Assembly (NCBI GenBank): GCA_034190875.2
Contig: CM067343.1
Location: 61,433,652-61,497,651 of the forward strand
Origin: Urechis unicinctus
Taxonomy: Eukaryota; Annelida; Polychaeta; Xenopneusta; Urechidae
Length of the DNA: 64,000 nt
Reading direction: 5' to 3'
The translations under genes and the position numbers were made by a program. Shown here piece after piece: positions 49,701 to 64,000 of this stretch; within the stretch, counting starts at the first letter, position 1, and the number at the start of each line of letters is the position of its first letter. Under the pieces are notes generated by a model. The model did no database searches. It was not told where the DNA came from and worked only from the letters and a program-made list of their open reading frames with translations.

Positions 49701-51695
49701 GTCTGATTGTTATTGGCTCGGTAGCGGGGACAGATGTCAATTATTAGTCGCATTCAATATTTCACGTATATCATCGAACCACATGGTCAATTGTACTGGT
49801 TTTTGTTTTCGTCAATATCAATGCTTTCATTTTCAGTGCAAAACATTCAAGACAACAGAGTTTTGCTCTTTGATCACTGGTACTTAACAACGGTTCAGTG
49901 AAGATTAAATCCCTGCCAATCAAAACTTGTGAATCGAGGCAATCAGTGTTCGATGTGTTTAATTACTCGATAGCCTTTGAAGTAACGCACACAAAGTATT
50001 AGTTGGGCTGTTTGATTATGACGCTACAGAAAGTATCAATCAGTTTTGATGATTGGCGATATAAATAGTGCGGCTGAAAACTCAAGGAGCAATGGCTGAA
50101 GATGCAATGATGGTTTACGTCGACTATATTTAGCAATATTTTAGTTGTGAAGTACAGTTGGTACATTCGAGATTTTTAATTTTGCCTCATGAATAATGCA
50201 GCGATATTGAGATCGAGGCTTGTTAGACCTCGTCTCAGATTCCAAAGAGCCGCAAATGCTAACAACGCAGGGATGATAGCGAGTAACCGTGATATGTCCC
50301 TCGTTCCCCTTTTATAATTACGCTCTATCTTATTGAATCAATGGAAGTCATATGATGCATAATATCGGGAAAGCATCGAAACATATTGATGATGAATATC
50401 GGCATATCAGGTAATCTTACCATTATATATACCCATATGGTCAGCGACCGCCTCGCTCCTGGGAATTTGCCAGGGGAGTTCACCAAGCTGTTTGGAGGTA
50501 TAAGCTTCAGACGAATTTTAAGAATTTACCAGTATGTCAGTTATGAGTTAAACCACATTAATCAATACTTTGTACCTATATTAGTCGTTGGATGACCTAA
50601 ACATCCGTCAATTTGTATCATATGGAACATGGAAACGCCTATCAATGACAAGACTGAAATCGCCTGGCGGTACTTGGTGTTCCTGAAGGCACATTTTTGA
50701 TTTCGCAACAGGCTATGAAATGAGGCAGGGAAAGCCTCAGCATGATGAATAACACAAGATAGATCCTATTTTGATCATGTTTGTATCTCTAATAGAAAAG
50801 CTTGCAAATAACAGCTGAGTAATAAATGGCAAATGTCACAAATCATAGAAAATCAAATGGAAATACCCTCTCAATAGAGAATTGCCATGAGGTTACCGTC
50901 TCATAGCATAAAAAAAAACACCTTCTATATGTGTCTTTTTTAATGAACGACTCGAGTCCATAGTAGTGGTTCAAAGGTTTAAACTTACCTTTTTATTCAC
51001 CAGAACTGGAGCTAGAGAAGAGATGCAGCTGTAGAATTGGTATGGGGAGCAAATGGTAAGCAAGAAGCCATTCACTCTACATACTCTATGTACCTCACTA
51101 ATATTTCCTGATTGTACAACCGTTAATATTCTAATCGGCCATGCTTTTCAACTTACACTGCATCATCCTGATAGTGATACTAAATCTAGTTGGTAGAGCA
51201 TCGATGAAATTTAGGGGAATATTTCAAAATGTCCGCAAGCTATCACTACGAATAAGTTAATAAATATTAAATCGTAAAAATAAACATTGAATACAATTGA
51301 TATACCCAATCATGGCTTTTGTCAAATGTCACACTTTGTGGTCAGTGTACTCAGAACCTGGCACCGGCCTAGAAACCTATAATATGTGGAATGGACATCA
51401 GCGATATGACAGTGATATACTATCGGGGGGAGGTCGCCTGATCTCCAACATCAACAACACAGGAGTATCAAATCCCCATTTTACAATACCATTTGATCTG
51501 ACATCCCTGACTTTGCAAGTTGTTTGATGATTTTTCAAAACATTGCCCCAGGTCCCCACAGGATCCCTGCTTTTAGTCATTCGCATAGTATCAGAATATG
51601 TACCCTGTAGCTAAAGGGTGTGTATCAAGTTACCACCACCAGTTGTCCTCGTTGTATATTCTTCATATCTATGACGTTGTTACATCAAAGAGTTT
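49701..51695. other. Interior of palindrome 2, first part, no gene seen
   Basis: No gene or RNA recognised and no inverse match identified by eye. Confidence 0.4.
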
Positions 51696-51699
51696 ATAG

Positions 51700-51890
51700 C
51701 TAGGCTCACTTCGAGTGGCTCTGTGGTGATCGCTTCCCTTATTATAATACAATGCAATCACAAGGTGGCGCTCTCCTGACACACAAAACCACACGGGAAT
51801 ACTGGGCTGACATCACTGTGATTAATGAGAGTTGGGATAATGTCGTCTCGCAGAGCGTTGCCGCTGCCAAAACACTAGGCTTATGAATAG
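51700..51890 (+). repeat. Diverged direct duplication, copy 1
   Basis: Matches 52712-52860: a shared gtggctctg-ggtgatc, then gtactgggctgac-like and aaaacac...taggcttat blocks, offset about 1.0 kb. The second copy is about 45 bases shorter. Confidence 0.8.
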
Positions 51891-52711
51891 CGAAATTAAC
51901 AAGTACACTATTTAATCAATGTCAACTCGATAAATTATCCGGAGTACTAGACGCTAAGGGACTAGTCTTTTCTCTCAGCGATATTACTACCTGAAATGTT
52001 CAGAAACAAATGATTTATTCACGGAAGAACTGCACCTATATTATTTTGAAATTAGGGCAAAACAGACCATAACGGGATTATCTTGGTGTGACTTTTGGTT
52101 TGGTGTGATAGTGATTATGACATTGCAACAGTTTCATTTAATCCGGGCAGGTGGAGTGAAGTGAAAAATAATGTAGGCAAATTCTTATTTGATTACTTCT
52201 TTACTTTAATTCCAAGGGCAACAATATATTGGTTAATTGGCTGGGCATAAGTTTAGTTCTTAAACAACATCAATGTTACATTCAATGGGAGGAGCATGAT
52301 GGTTTCCTAAAAGCCAAACCACGGTCCACAACTGTGGCACAGTTCCAACTAGGATTTGGTAGTGTCACAAAGCTTGCATTCCTTCGGATGCATCTCTCAA
52401 CATGAATCCTTACACTTAAAATCTGCTAATTTTCTGATATTTCTCTCTTGTAATTCTTAAACCTAATAGAACTGGCCAAAAAGGCGTTTGGTAATGTTTT
52501 ATTATTTGTTCGGTAATGATGATAAAGCATAGTTATCCTGTGGCTGCATACGTTGTAGAAATTCAAGGAAAGACAGTCATTGCGTATACATAGGGAATAA
52601 TAGCATGATTTGTTAGAGGAGAAAACTTTAAGAATGGTATTAACCATACTTACTGCATACATAATAACTTGTTTCTTTCGAAAAGTTACAACAGCATAAG
52701 TGCATTTTTTT

Positions 52712-52860
52712 TTTCACTCTGGGTGGCTCTGAGGTGATCCGTGCCCTAATTTAAAGCACATGAGAGTACTGGGCTGACGTACCTGCAAATGATGGGAGCA
52801 ACATCGTTGCGCATACCCTTTACGCTGCTAAAACACGTCGCACATTAGGCTTATAGATGA
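52712..52860 (+). repeat. Diverged direct duplication, copy 2
   Basis: Partner of 51700-51890. The 0.8 kb between them (51891-52711) shows no gene; the minus frame at 52426-52662 is unremarkable. Confidence 0.8.
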
Positions 52861-53629
52861 TCAATTTTCTATTGAAAACAATTCGCTTCCCAAAGCGTCC
52901 GCACCGTTTTCTATCCTCGATTGCTATGTCTGACAATGTAGATTCGTCGCTCCTACTTGGGGTAACCAATGGGTTGCTTCAATTGCTCAACTAATTCCCA
53001 TGCCATTAAAACCAAGACATAGTTGGCTAATTGTTCGTTGTTTCCGTATGGAAACCCCCCTCCCTACTTAATCATGACTTCCATGATATGACCGAGCTTC
53101 TTTCTTTGAAATATCGTAAAATACATTGCATATATATCTGGCCTTGTTGGGTCATTATTTCACTTTAGGCTCAAGGCTAAAAAGATATCTGTATTAAAAC
53201 ACTGTTAGTATATTGATGTTTTGCATCACTCCCATTTTCAATCGTTTAACAACATTTGATAATGTCGCTTTCAAGATCTAAGATAGCTGCACCAGTTTCA
53301 AATTAAAGGGTTTAACTATTAGCGGCACGTTAGATTAGATCGTTTCACTTGAAACCATGCATTTATTCTGCTTCTATGGCAGATGCATAGTCTGATGTTA
53401 TGGGAAACATCGGAAAACATCGATTATTGGTCAATATATATTTCCGTAGGAAGAATACGCGGTGGAAATGTACGCTCTAAAATGTACTGTGAAAACGAAC
53501 ATCAAGTTGAGGAAGTGGTACGCGATAAATATATATTTCCTGGGTATCTCTTATATATTTAGTGTTCCTAAAGACTGTACAGCGGGTCACTGATGTTGCA
53601 ATGCGACGAAAGCCTTATATGTGATAACA

Positions 53630-54700
53630 CTGCCTTTGGATAAAACTGGCTTCAGTGGGGTTGCACTGAATGAATGGATATCACGCCAGCTCCAATTTTT
53701 TAAACCATATATCCAACGCAATCAAAGCCACAGAAGACCTTGTGATGCTCCATACATGGATGTGTTGCTGCCCTTGGTGTCACTGGATGTCACAGTATGC
53801 ACAAAGCAACTGAACAACTCGGCTTGCATTTGTAAGTCGAACCCTTTCCTTCTGACTCAAGGAATAATGTCGTGTGGTTGTGGACGCATATATCAGCGTA
53901 CAATAAAAAAGGTAACTTTTTTTGTTCTCGTACTAAAGCAATTCGCGTCAAAGGATGCATCATCAAATGTTTAGCTTAATCATGCTTGAGATGTGGCTGC
54001 ATAGTATATTTAATCTCGTTATCACTGAAAGGCAAGCTTCGCATGTTGTGTCTTGTTATTTTGCTTTGATACCAGCTGATATCACCATATTTTCTAGCAT
54101 TTTGTGGGTTGAGAGACAATTATATAGTTGTCGAACAATTTTAAAGGAGATGCGGGAAACATATAACCCTCATATAGAAACTATCACGTCGTTCAATTTG
54201 ACCGAGAAACCGAAACCTATTGCCATAACACTCACATGACAACACAATAAATACCGTTTATAAAAGGTACGATACAATTTAACAAACATACATACCCCAA
54301 CTCAATTTGCTGTTATAGGTGTGATAAAATTGCTGGTCGACCTAAGGTTACTTAGATGTAAACAAATTCTAATACTTCACTCGAATGTAGGGCAATATGG
54401 ATTAGCATATCGCTAGCAACCTTTTTGCACGCATTTATTGGCACGACGTGTACACTAATTGCTTTGTCGACATCGAATATTCTTTTTAACTTGTAATTAA
54501 TATTGATAATGAACCAGAACGTTTCAGATAGCGGTCTTCGCCTAACTTATCTAAACTAGGCATTACGATGAAATGTTTATAATGTATAACTCGCCACCTA
54601 CATTTAGCTATTTCTCATTTAGCCATTTATGACACTTGGCAGTTAACTCTTAACCCAGTGAGTTTTTGGTATACTGATATCGAAGCAATCTGCCAGAACC
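53630..54700 (+). repeat. Diverged direct duplication of about 1.2 kb, copy 1
   Basis: Matches 54985-55870 in order: ttggataaaac-ggcttcagtgggg, tttgtgggtt-gaga, then gtagggcaatatggattagc, caacctttttgcacgc, and ttgctttgtcgacatcgaat, ending near ggtatactgata. The offset falls from about 1353 to 1183, so the second copy carries about 170 bases of net deletion. The 117-codon frame at 53621-53974 is not conserved in the second copy and is probably not a gene. Confidence 0.9.
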
Positions 54701-54984
54701 TCATTTTAACACCCCAGTTCTTCCTACAAATGTGGTGTATTGCTTATGCCTCTCCTACATAAATGCAGTTGCAATACGTTTGTCTTTACTGCGTCTGGCG
54801 ACATTCTAGATGTTACCACATCATAGACTCTTCCAGCGACCGCCCTGCTTGGCCGCAAATGATTATGTGCTTCGCTTGTCACCAGATGACGCCTCTATGA
54901 GATCACCACAAAGCCCATGGATCAGTCGATCCAATTTCTCGGGGATCGGCGTCTTTTAAAGATATGGAGTCTTCCGGTTGGGCG

Positions 54985-55870
54985 AGGCCCTTGGATAAAA
55001 CGGCTTCAGTGGGGCTGCACTGAATGAATCCGAAAACCCCCAATGTGGTTTTAAGATATATCGAATATGACCAAAGACCTTGTACTACGCTTGGCATGCC
55101 CCCTTGGTAGCATAGCTAGTAAAATCTCTGCTACTACGATCACATCAATCCATTCAGAAAATATCGAACTATCAGGTATATGACAGGGACCCGCTTGTGA
55201 TGCGCGGCTTTCCAGCAGAATAAATATTTAGTCTTTTTGAGAGTAGTTGTATTACTTCACATTAAGTATCGTATGTCATATGCAAGCTTGAGTCTGTCGG
55301 CCCTTTTGTAGCCTCGGCCCCCATGTTGGCTTCATCATTTTGTGGGTGAATTGGGACAATTCAGCTACCGAGAGGCCCATTCCATAGGAGACGAGGAGGG
55401 GACTCGTTGGCACATATAGAGCCTACCCGTCGTTCATAACCGAGAAAGTTTCAACTTTTCATATTCACATGATGAATGTCAACATCCGATTATGTTGGAT
55501 GCGCATTTGGATGTCTGTGAACAGGCCGGAGCTAGACTGGTCACACCGGTTTGGTTTCTTAAACTTCCACGGACTGTCACTCAATGTAGGGCAATATGGA
55601 TTAGCCTGTAGCAACCTTTTTGCACGCATTTTATTTGGCATTGCATGTGTACACTAATTGCTTTGTCGACATCGAATGGTTCTTTTTAACATTATGTATT
55701 TCGCCATAAACCAGAACTTTTAAGATATGGCTTTAGGTTTGTATTAAACTAGGCATTGACGTGGTAAAATGTTTATAATGGCGGATAGCGTCCTTATGTA
55801 GTTTTTCGCATTTAGCCATTTAGTCACTCAGGACCTCTAGAAGTGAGTTGGGTATACTGATATATCGAAG
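54985..55870 (+). repeat. Diverged direct duplication of about 1.2 kb, copy 2
   Basis: Partner of 53630-54700, with the same block order and similar spacing. 54701-54984 between them holds nothing recognised. Confidence 0.9.
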
Positions 55871-58607
<2,737 letters not shown>

Positions 58608-58621
58608 CCCCCCCCCCCCCC
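58608..58621 (+). repeat. Poly-C run
   Basis: Fourteen C immediately before the SINE start, possibly marking its 5' boundary. Confidence 0.95.
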
Positions 58622-58975
58622 GTGGGTCAGGGGGTAGAATAGACCCAAAGTATCCTCTTGTATGTCGTAAGGCGACTAATAGGGGGCAACCTGTTGGACG
58701 TGGGTTGCGACTCGTGGGAGGGTCTTTGCGAGGGCCATAGCTGCAATATGGCACTCAGGCCGAGATTTCCCCCAGACGAGAGGCGGGAGCCTGGTTCAGT
58801 CAATCGGCTGGTGATGATAATCGTTTCCAATTTTATCTTTTCCATCACAATTTTTATTTATCCTAGAAGTCGGCTGCTTAATCAGGTCAATCATATCTAT
58901 TAACGTACCTTGGCACCATATAACGCATAAGTGTTGGTGTGCCGTTAAACCCTATACTTACATTACCTTTCCACA
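58622..58975 (+). mobile_element. SINE-like retroposon with Nin-type 3' domain
   Basis: The element opens gtgggtcagggggtagaata. It contains a small hairpin, gtcg-taagg-cgac (58664-58676), inside gtcgtaaggcgactaa, and passes a B-box-like ggttcagt (58793). It ends with cataagtgttggtg then ccgttaaaccc (58943-58952). The opening, the gtcgtaa-ggcgactaa core and the closing ataagtg...cgttaaaccc resemble SINEs that I know from molluscs, where the 3' block belongs to the Nin-type conserved domain shared across lophotrochozoan SINEs. Its length, about 350 bases, suits that class. It has a higher GC content than its surroundings. The frames over it are artefacts. It could instead be the 3' end of a partner LINE. 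Target site duplications were not resolved. Confidence 0.65.
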
Positions 58976-59799
58976 CCACGTATTCTGATTAAATTGAATT
59001 ATTTCAAAGTCATAATCACTATCACACCAAAGCCAATCCAAGCCAAATTCACACCAAGCCAATCCTGTTATGGCCATTTGGGCCCCACATTCCACAATAA
59101 TAAATGTGGATTTTTTCCAGGGATTATGCATTGGACATTTCAGATAATAACCCCACTTACATAGAGATTAGGCTCTTAATATTCAGCACTCCAAATGGTT
59201 AGCAACGACAGGGGTCGTCAACCTTGCTGTCTTGACTTGCTGCTAGCCAAGCTACTACTGGATTTATAACAACACCTGAAGGGTAAATGTTCACCTGGTC
59301 CTCCATGACCTTGGCATATGCCATTGCAGCTACTGGTTAAGAGGTTATGACTTAACTCATCGCCTCGGTGGATGCATATCTGACTGCCTTCTGCCGGGTG
59401 ACCAGGTTGTCATTGTTCTTCTGTCTTTTAAAGACTTCTACCAACTTTGAGGCTGTTATCCTATTGGACCGTAGTTCGTAACACATGTTACGGTCACTAA
59501 TTGTCTCGATTCGCAGATTTTTATTTGCAGCTATTTAACCAATCCACAATCTACACACAGCCGTTGTTAAGCTCCAATGATCAAAAAGAAGAAAGCTTTT
59601 GTCTTGAACGTTTCGCAATGAAAATGAAAAACATGGACGACATGGACGATAATATTAATGTTGCTTTATGACAATGTTGCTTTATGACAATGTTGCTTTA
59701 TGACATACGTGAAACATTGTATGCAACTAATAATTGGCATCTATCTCCGCTGCCGAGCATATAACTATCCGACATGACAATCATAAAGCATAGCACAAT
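58976..59799. other. Short repeats between the SINE and palindrome 2 right arm
   Basis: 59020-59070 holds variants of caccaagccaatcc (three imperfect copies). 59657-59704 holds a 16-base minisatellite. Nothing else recognised. Confidence 0.6.
59657..59704 (+). repeat. Three exact 16-base tandem units
   Basis: aatgttgctttatgac is repeated three times without mismatch. Confidence 0.98.
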
Positions 59800-61900
59800 G
59801 TAATGGCTTGGTCGTTACGGCTACACATGACGCCTCATTGTCGTCGTGCATATTTATCTCTGCAGAGCATGCCTTTGAATAGGAGTTGTCTTCATACGCC
59901 ATGGGGGTCCCCAAACGCGGTTAAGAAATGACGCAAAGGCTTCAAGCACATTTCAGAGGAGTGTACGGTTACTACAACGGGGTCGTCAACATATACATTC
60001 TATGCGTTCTGTAGAAGAGCAGTACGAAAGTGGACACCTTGTTTCTAATCTCTCCTAATTTATCGACCACAGATCAAGCTAGTGAATAACTGCCGTTTTT
60101 ACTATAGACCCATAACCGAGCTGTGCAATCACAACGTAGGAAGACTTCATTGGTATTAGCAGAGCAATTGGTCATATGAGCTAAGGAGACCGAGTTGATC
60201 ATTGTCTATAGTCAGAGGACAGGCAGAAATATAAATTCCGTGAAGATAAAAATGCTAGATCAAGTAGAATGCTCGCGAGTGCGTTCATACTCACTCAGTA
60301 TACTCGTACGTACAGTTCAGTACCCAAGAGCTTGATATGGCTATCGTTTCGTTGAGAAAGTAGCACTTTATAGAGGCCAAGTGACACAATCAAGTTAAGG
60401 TTTTGTCGCTTTAATTTCTGCCTTTCTGCAATAGAATGGTGACAGCGATCAATAGCGTTACCAACGACAAACAGCCGTACTGAGATCATAGAAATGTTAC
60501 CAACTGCAATTCAGCTATAGAACACCCTCAGCGTATTCACCAAAAACATTAATAATTCAGAAGCGAAACGACCATTAGCAATGATGTTTCCTTTTAAAAA
60601 GGGTGGCTTGGAATCACGAACAGCGATTACGCTGTCCTTAAGGATAACCGATGATTCCCAACAACGTTGATATTGGCTGTAGTCATTGCTGTTGGCGCCA
60701 TTTATCACAAAGCATGTTTGGTATATTCCTACAAATTGTCCTTTCTAACTTGCAGGCTTAACTATACATACCAATGCTTCCGCTTCTTGCATTCCATGTG
60801 CATGACGCAATTACCATTGTGGTTGCCACAATGGGTCCCGTTGGTATACACTCTGCTCGTGGATACCGGCTTTATTCTCAAATGGGTGTGTTTTATGTGC
60901 TGCATTGTCCTTGCATTGCTAATGTCGAGGGTAGAACTAAGATCATTCAATATGCTGGGCCTGATCGGGTTATATTAAAGTCATCTAGATACTATAGTCG
61001 TTTATCGATTGATACCTGTGTAATAAAACTTTACATTAGATCGCCCTTATGTGTTGAACGTACTTACATTTGCTATTTGACTAAACCACTTTTGTTGCTC
61101 AAACACGTAACTATGAGCGAGCTGCCTCAACATTAATAGGCTTCATACCAATATGCCAAACTTATAAAATTACATCTTGATTATAAAAGCTTTCACATTC
61201 TATTCTTCTGGTTCCTAGCCCTGTTCGATTGACCTTGAAAACAATGATCGGCTTCTCATTATATATGCGCATGTGCTGGCTGTCACCTTCGGCAAGTGAT
61301 GCATGATTGTTGGTTTAACCCAGGTTTCAGCGCAGCTCCCACGATCTCAAGGGAGTAATTGTTGAAACAAATGCCCGACATTAATGTGGCTGTCATCTTG
61401 ATGGGTCTTGAGATGCTTTTATCAGAGATTTGTTGCTGTGCTCATTTTCAGCTGGTGTTCTGTCTTGTAACAAAAGCGCCCCGATTGTAATTTTTCATGA
61501 TATAAGAAATGCCAATTGATCTTTCACAATGATCTGTTTCGAGAGACTAGGTAACCAACTACACTCGTCGTTACCGCACTCAAGTCATCTGAATTGTTTG
61601 CATATTGATCATTTTCTTATCAAATGCACCTTAAATCGCTATTGCGTTGCAGTCAAGCTCCCCAGTTTGCGCTGAGGCCTGGCCGAGCCAGGACATAAGA
61701 CGTGGACGAACAAACTGAAATCTTCCTGTTATTTGGAAGCTGAGCAGTCAGACTATACAAGTTCAGACCAAGTTATATATATTGCATATATGCTGCTTTA
61801 GAATTAGAGCATACATTAGCCAGAAGGGAACGGTCTCCGTCAATGCCCAAAATCGGGACTTCTTAACAACAGTAGACCCTACATGTGTATGATACGATAC
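59800..61900 (-). repeat. Palindrome 2, right arm
   Basis: Inverted counterpart of 47691-49700. 61590-61730 (gggtgaagct-type ctcccc block, ggcctggccgagcc) and 60055-60230 (tcaagctagtgaata, gacccataaccgagctgtgc) are the best-preserved parts, at perhaps 80-85 percent. Between 60990 and 61580 the match is weak or absent. The 103- and 120-codon plus frames at 60667-60978 and 60774-61136 overlap each other and the repeat. They resemble no family and are probably not genes. Confidence 0.9.
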
Positions 61901-62479
61901 AATGCGTGCGTTTTGTTCAGTATGATCTTATCCACATCTATACAAAGTGAATTGTCAATAGACTACCCACCTAACTTAATTAAGGCCACGAATGTGATTA
62001 AATTGTTTTCTACTGTGAATCAACACCAATGCATCAAAGCGTAGAGAATCATGTGACTTTGTACATTACAAACAAGAACTGAAAGACAATCAAAATCCAA
62101 GCCGATGATTTACGCATGGAGGACATAATTACTAATTGCTGCGCAGATGTGCAAAGCAATGCTATATGGCTCTGGAGGAACTTGTCGTGTCAGCATCTTG
62201 ACCGCAGGTTTCATCAGCTCTTTGCGACAGCTTAATATGACTTCTAGGTATCGGTGGGGTATGTTTACTTGGTGATGCATTGACTGACAAAGCCGCTCGT
62301 TTTATTGAAAAAAACGTAGTTAAATACCTTTAATGAGACACAACTTGCCACCGTTTATGTGAGCAATTTACATCCGCATTATATATATACACGAAATAAC
62401 CCGTGACAAGCAAAATCTCTACAATCATTTTCAATAAACCGCATAACTGTATGATATTTCCCAGCGATGGATCGCCAAT

Positions 62480-62620
62480 ATATGTAACATGTCAGGATCC
62501 CACAACTTACACAAAAATCATTTGCTCACTAATAATGTACATACATAGTTCAGGATAAAAATATATTAAGACTGCATAGCGAAATCGCCATTTTTAATTC
62601 AATCTGCAGCTACATACTTC
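62480..62620 (+). repeat. Fragment of the A/B/C repeat family
   Basis: Aligns in direct orientation with A 4905-5030: atcatttgctcac versus atacatttgctcacc, then acatacatagt-tcagg versus acaaatacatattgtc. The best block is ctgcatagcgaaatcgcc versus ctacatagtgaaatcgcc. It is a short but ordered match of about 140 bases, and shows that the family also sits at the edge of palindrome 2. Confidence 0.65.
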
Positions 62621-64000
62621 ACGTTATCTGACCTGTATTCTTTGTGTCAAGTATTCGTTGTCTAGCAAAAAACAAAGAAGAAAAATATACTGTGTCATAA
62701 TGATAGATGTGTTTTGTTTAACTTCTATTCTTTTGTCTTAGTCATTGTCTATCTCATAATGGCAGTTTAAGATTGCTATAAGATTAACATCAATTTGTTG
62801 ATCATGGGAGAGCTATAGAAGAAGAAGTCATACTTTCTTGTTAATTATGCTTTAAATGGTCCGCAGAGAGCGACTAAAGTGCTTTCAAGTTTCTCTTTGT
62901 GGATGCATTATTTGTCAAACTATGGGTAAAGTAAACAAAACCGTACTTCCACTATAAAAATCGGAAAATAACCAATACCAATGAATAAATGAAAGTTATT
63001 TTCGTTTTTCACCCAATTCCAGAAGGAGGATTATTTACAGTTTTATGTTGAAAAGCGTGCTCTACAGATGTCACCACTTGAATGCCTGGTTTAATATCCA
63101 TCCGTTAAACCATGGACTACATTGATGGTTTTAAATTAGATACTTGCTTCTATTTACCACTTGTAGATATCAAACGGAAATACTATAACGGTAACCGCAA
63201 CATAATATTTGCTTGGTCACTTTGGTAGTCAGAGCTATCACTCAAGCAGAAATATAGTGACTGTTCTTTATTGCCTTTAACTTAAACGAAATGCATCAGA
63301 CAGTCCTTTCCAAGACGACTGCTCAAACTGCACACGTAAACAACGGGTTCCTGCAAACGCAGGAATAATAGCGTGCTCAGTAAACAAGGTGGGTTAAGTC
63401 ATTGTGGAACACGTATCGTAAGGCAAGTAGCTCGGTCGATGATAAAGATTCAAATATATGCAATGTAATATACCAACACCATGCGCCGTGGTTGGTTAAG
63501 CTATGGTATCAATGGATCAGTAGCATATACTTATTAATCATCGTAATGCACAGAACGAGCAGAAAACGGCCTTATTATGAAAAGAGGTAGGAGCTAAGCT
63601 GTAGAATACAACATCAGACGGGATTTCAAATGCATCTGCTCCATTGCTGATGCGCAGTATCAGTAGAATAATTGCATATTTGAATAGACAGTTCGAAATG
63701 TGGAAAACAAAATTACTTCCACATACAGTCACTGCTTCGTCTATGATACTCCCTTTCAGTATTTTCACTCTCATGATTGAACAAACGCCATTAAATGACT
63801 CCGTGAATTTTAATTCATGAAGTCAGTCGCCAGATTTACGACCAGAGGTCGGTGTTCATTGATGTGCAATAGAAGGCAGCTAGGTTCAACGCCTCCTTTG
63901 TTCGTCCAACCTGCATAGCTTGGTACGGCAAAATCACACGGCTGTGTTATCTATTTGCACATAAGCATCAGCTGTAGCCTTACAAACCATGCGATTAACC
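62621..64000. other. Right end of window, no gene seen
   Basis: No gene, RNA or clear repeat recognised. Frames at 63402-63590 and 63538-63774 are unremarkable. 61901-62479 likewise holds nothing identified. Confidence 0.4.

Noticed and set aside
53621-53974. 117-codon frame with several Cys residues
   Set aside because: The duplicated copy at 54985 does not keep the frame, and no family resemblance was seen.
58622-58800. tRNA gene
   Set aside because: Only a weak B-box-like string. No cloverleaf with anticodon arm could be drawn, so a SINE explains the sequence better.
60774-61136. 120-codon plus-strand frame
   Set aside because: It overlaps another frame of similar length, lies in the palindrome 2 arm, and its left-arm counterpart does not keep it open.

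Overview
This is an AT-rich, gene-poor stretch of a metazoan nuclear genome. No RNA gene and no intact protein-coding gene could be supported. The clearest taxonomic clue is a short retroposon at 58622-58975. Its ending resembles the 3' domain of the Nin-type SINEs known from lophotrochozoans, especially molluscs. A broken CR1/L2-like LINE and several long TA microsatellites fit an invertebrate such as a mollusc. All alignments here were made by eye, so repeat boundaries are approximate unless a breakpoint is stated.

The dominant feature is a family of long, apparently non-coding repeat units. Unit A (1-5669) and unit B (8436-14072) are near-identical direct copies about 8.4 kb apart. B matches A from the first base of the window to a sharp breakpoint. 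Between them, 5670-8435 is best read as the first part of the same tandem unit, whose upstream partner would lie left of the window. A much older copy, C (about 15220-19340), follows in the same orientation. Inverted relatives, D (about 38575-41290), lie on the far side of a large degenerate palindrome.

That palindrome has left-arm segments at about 15.2-20.7 kb and 29.2-30.4 kb. They match right-arm segments at about 34.2-37.9 kb and 38.6-41.3 kb in reverse complement, around a centre near 32.3 kb. The left arm is about 8 kb longer between matching landmarks. A LINE ORF2 remnant on the minus strand (23796-26747) accounts for roughly 3 kb of that. Both arms carry the same 3' fragment of a second LINE family, so that insertion predates the palindrome.

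A TA microsatellite (43956-44404) separates this from a second degenerate palindrome, with arms 47.7-49.7 kb and 59.8-61.9 kb. Its interior holds two diverged local duplications (51.7/52.7 kb and 53.6/55.0 kb), a 122-base TA tract and the SINE. Just beyond the right arm, 62480-62620 is one more fragment of the A/B/C repeat family.

No pathway or operon is present. The only coding traces are retrotransposon debris and one speculative short exon with a consensus splice donor, present in both A and B. The biology here is repeat turnover: recent tandem duplication, ancient inverted duplication, retroposition and microsatellite growth.
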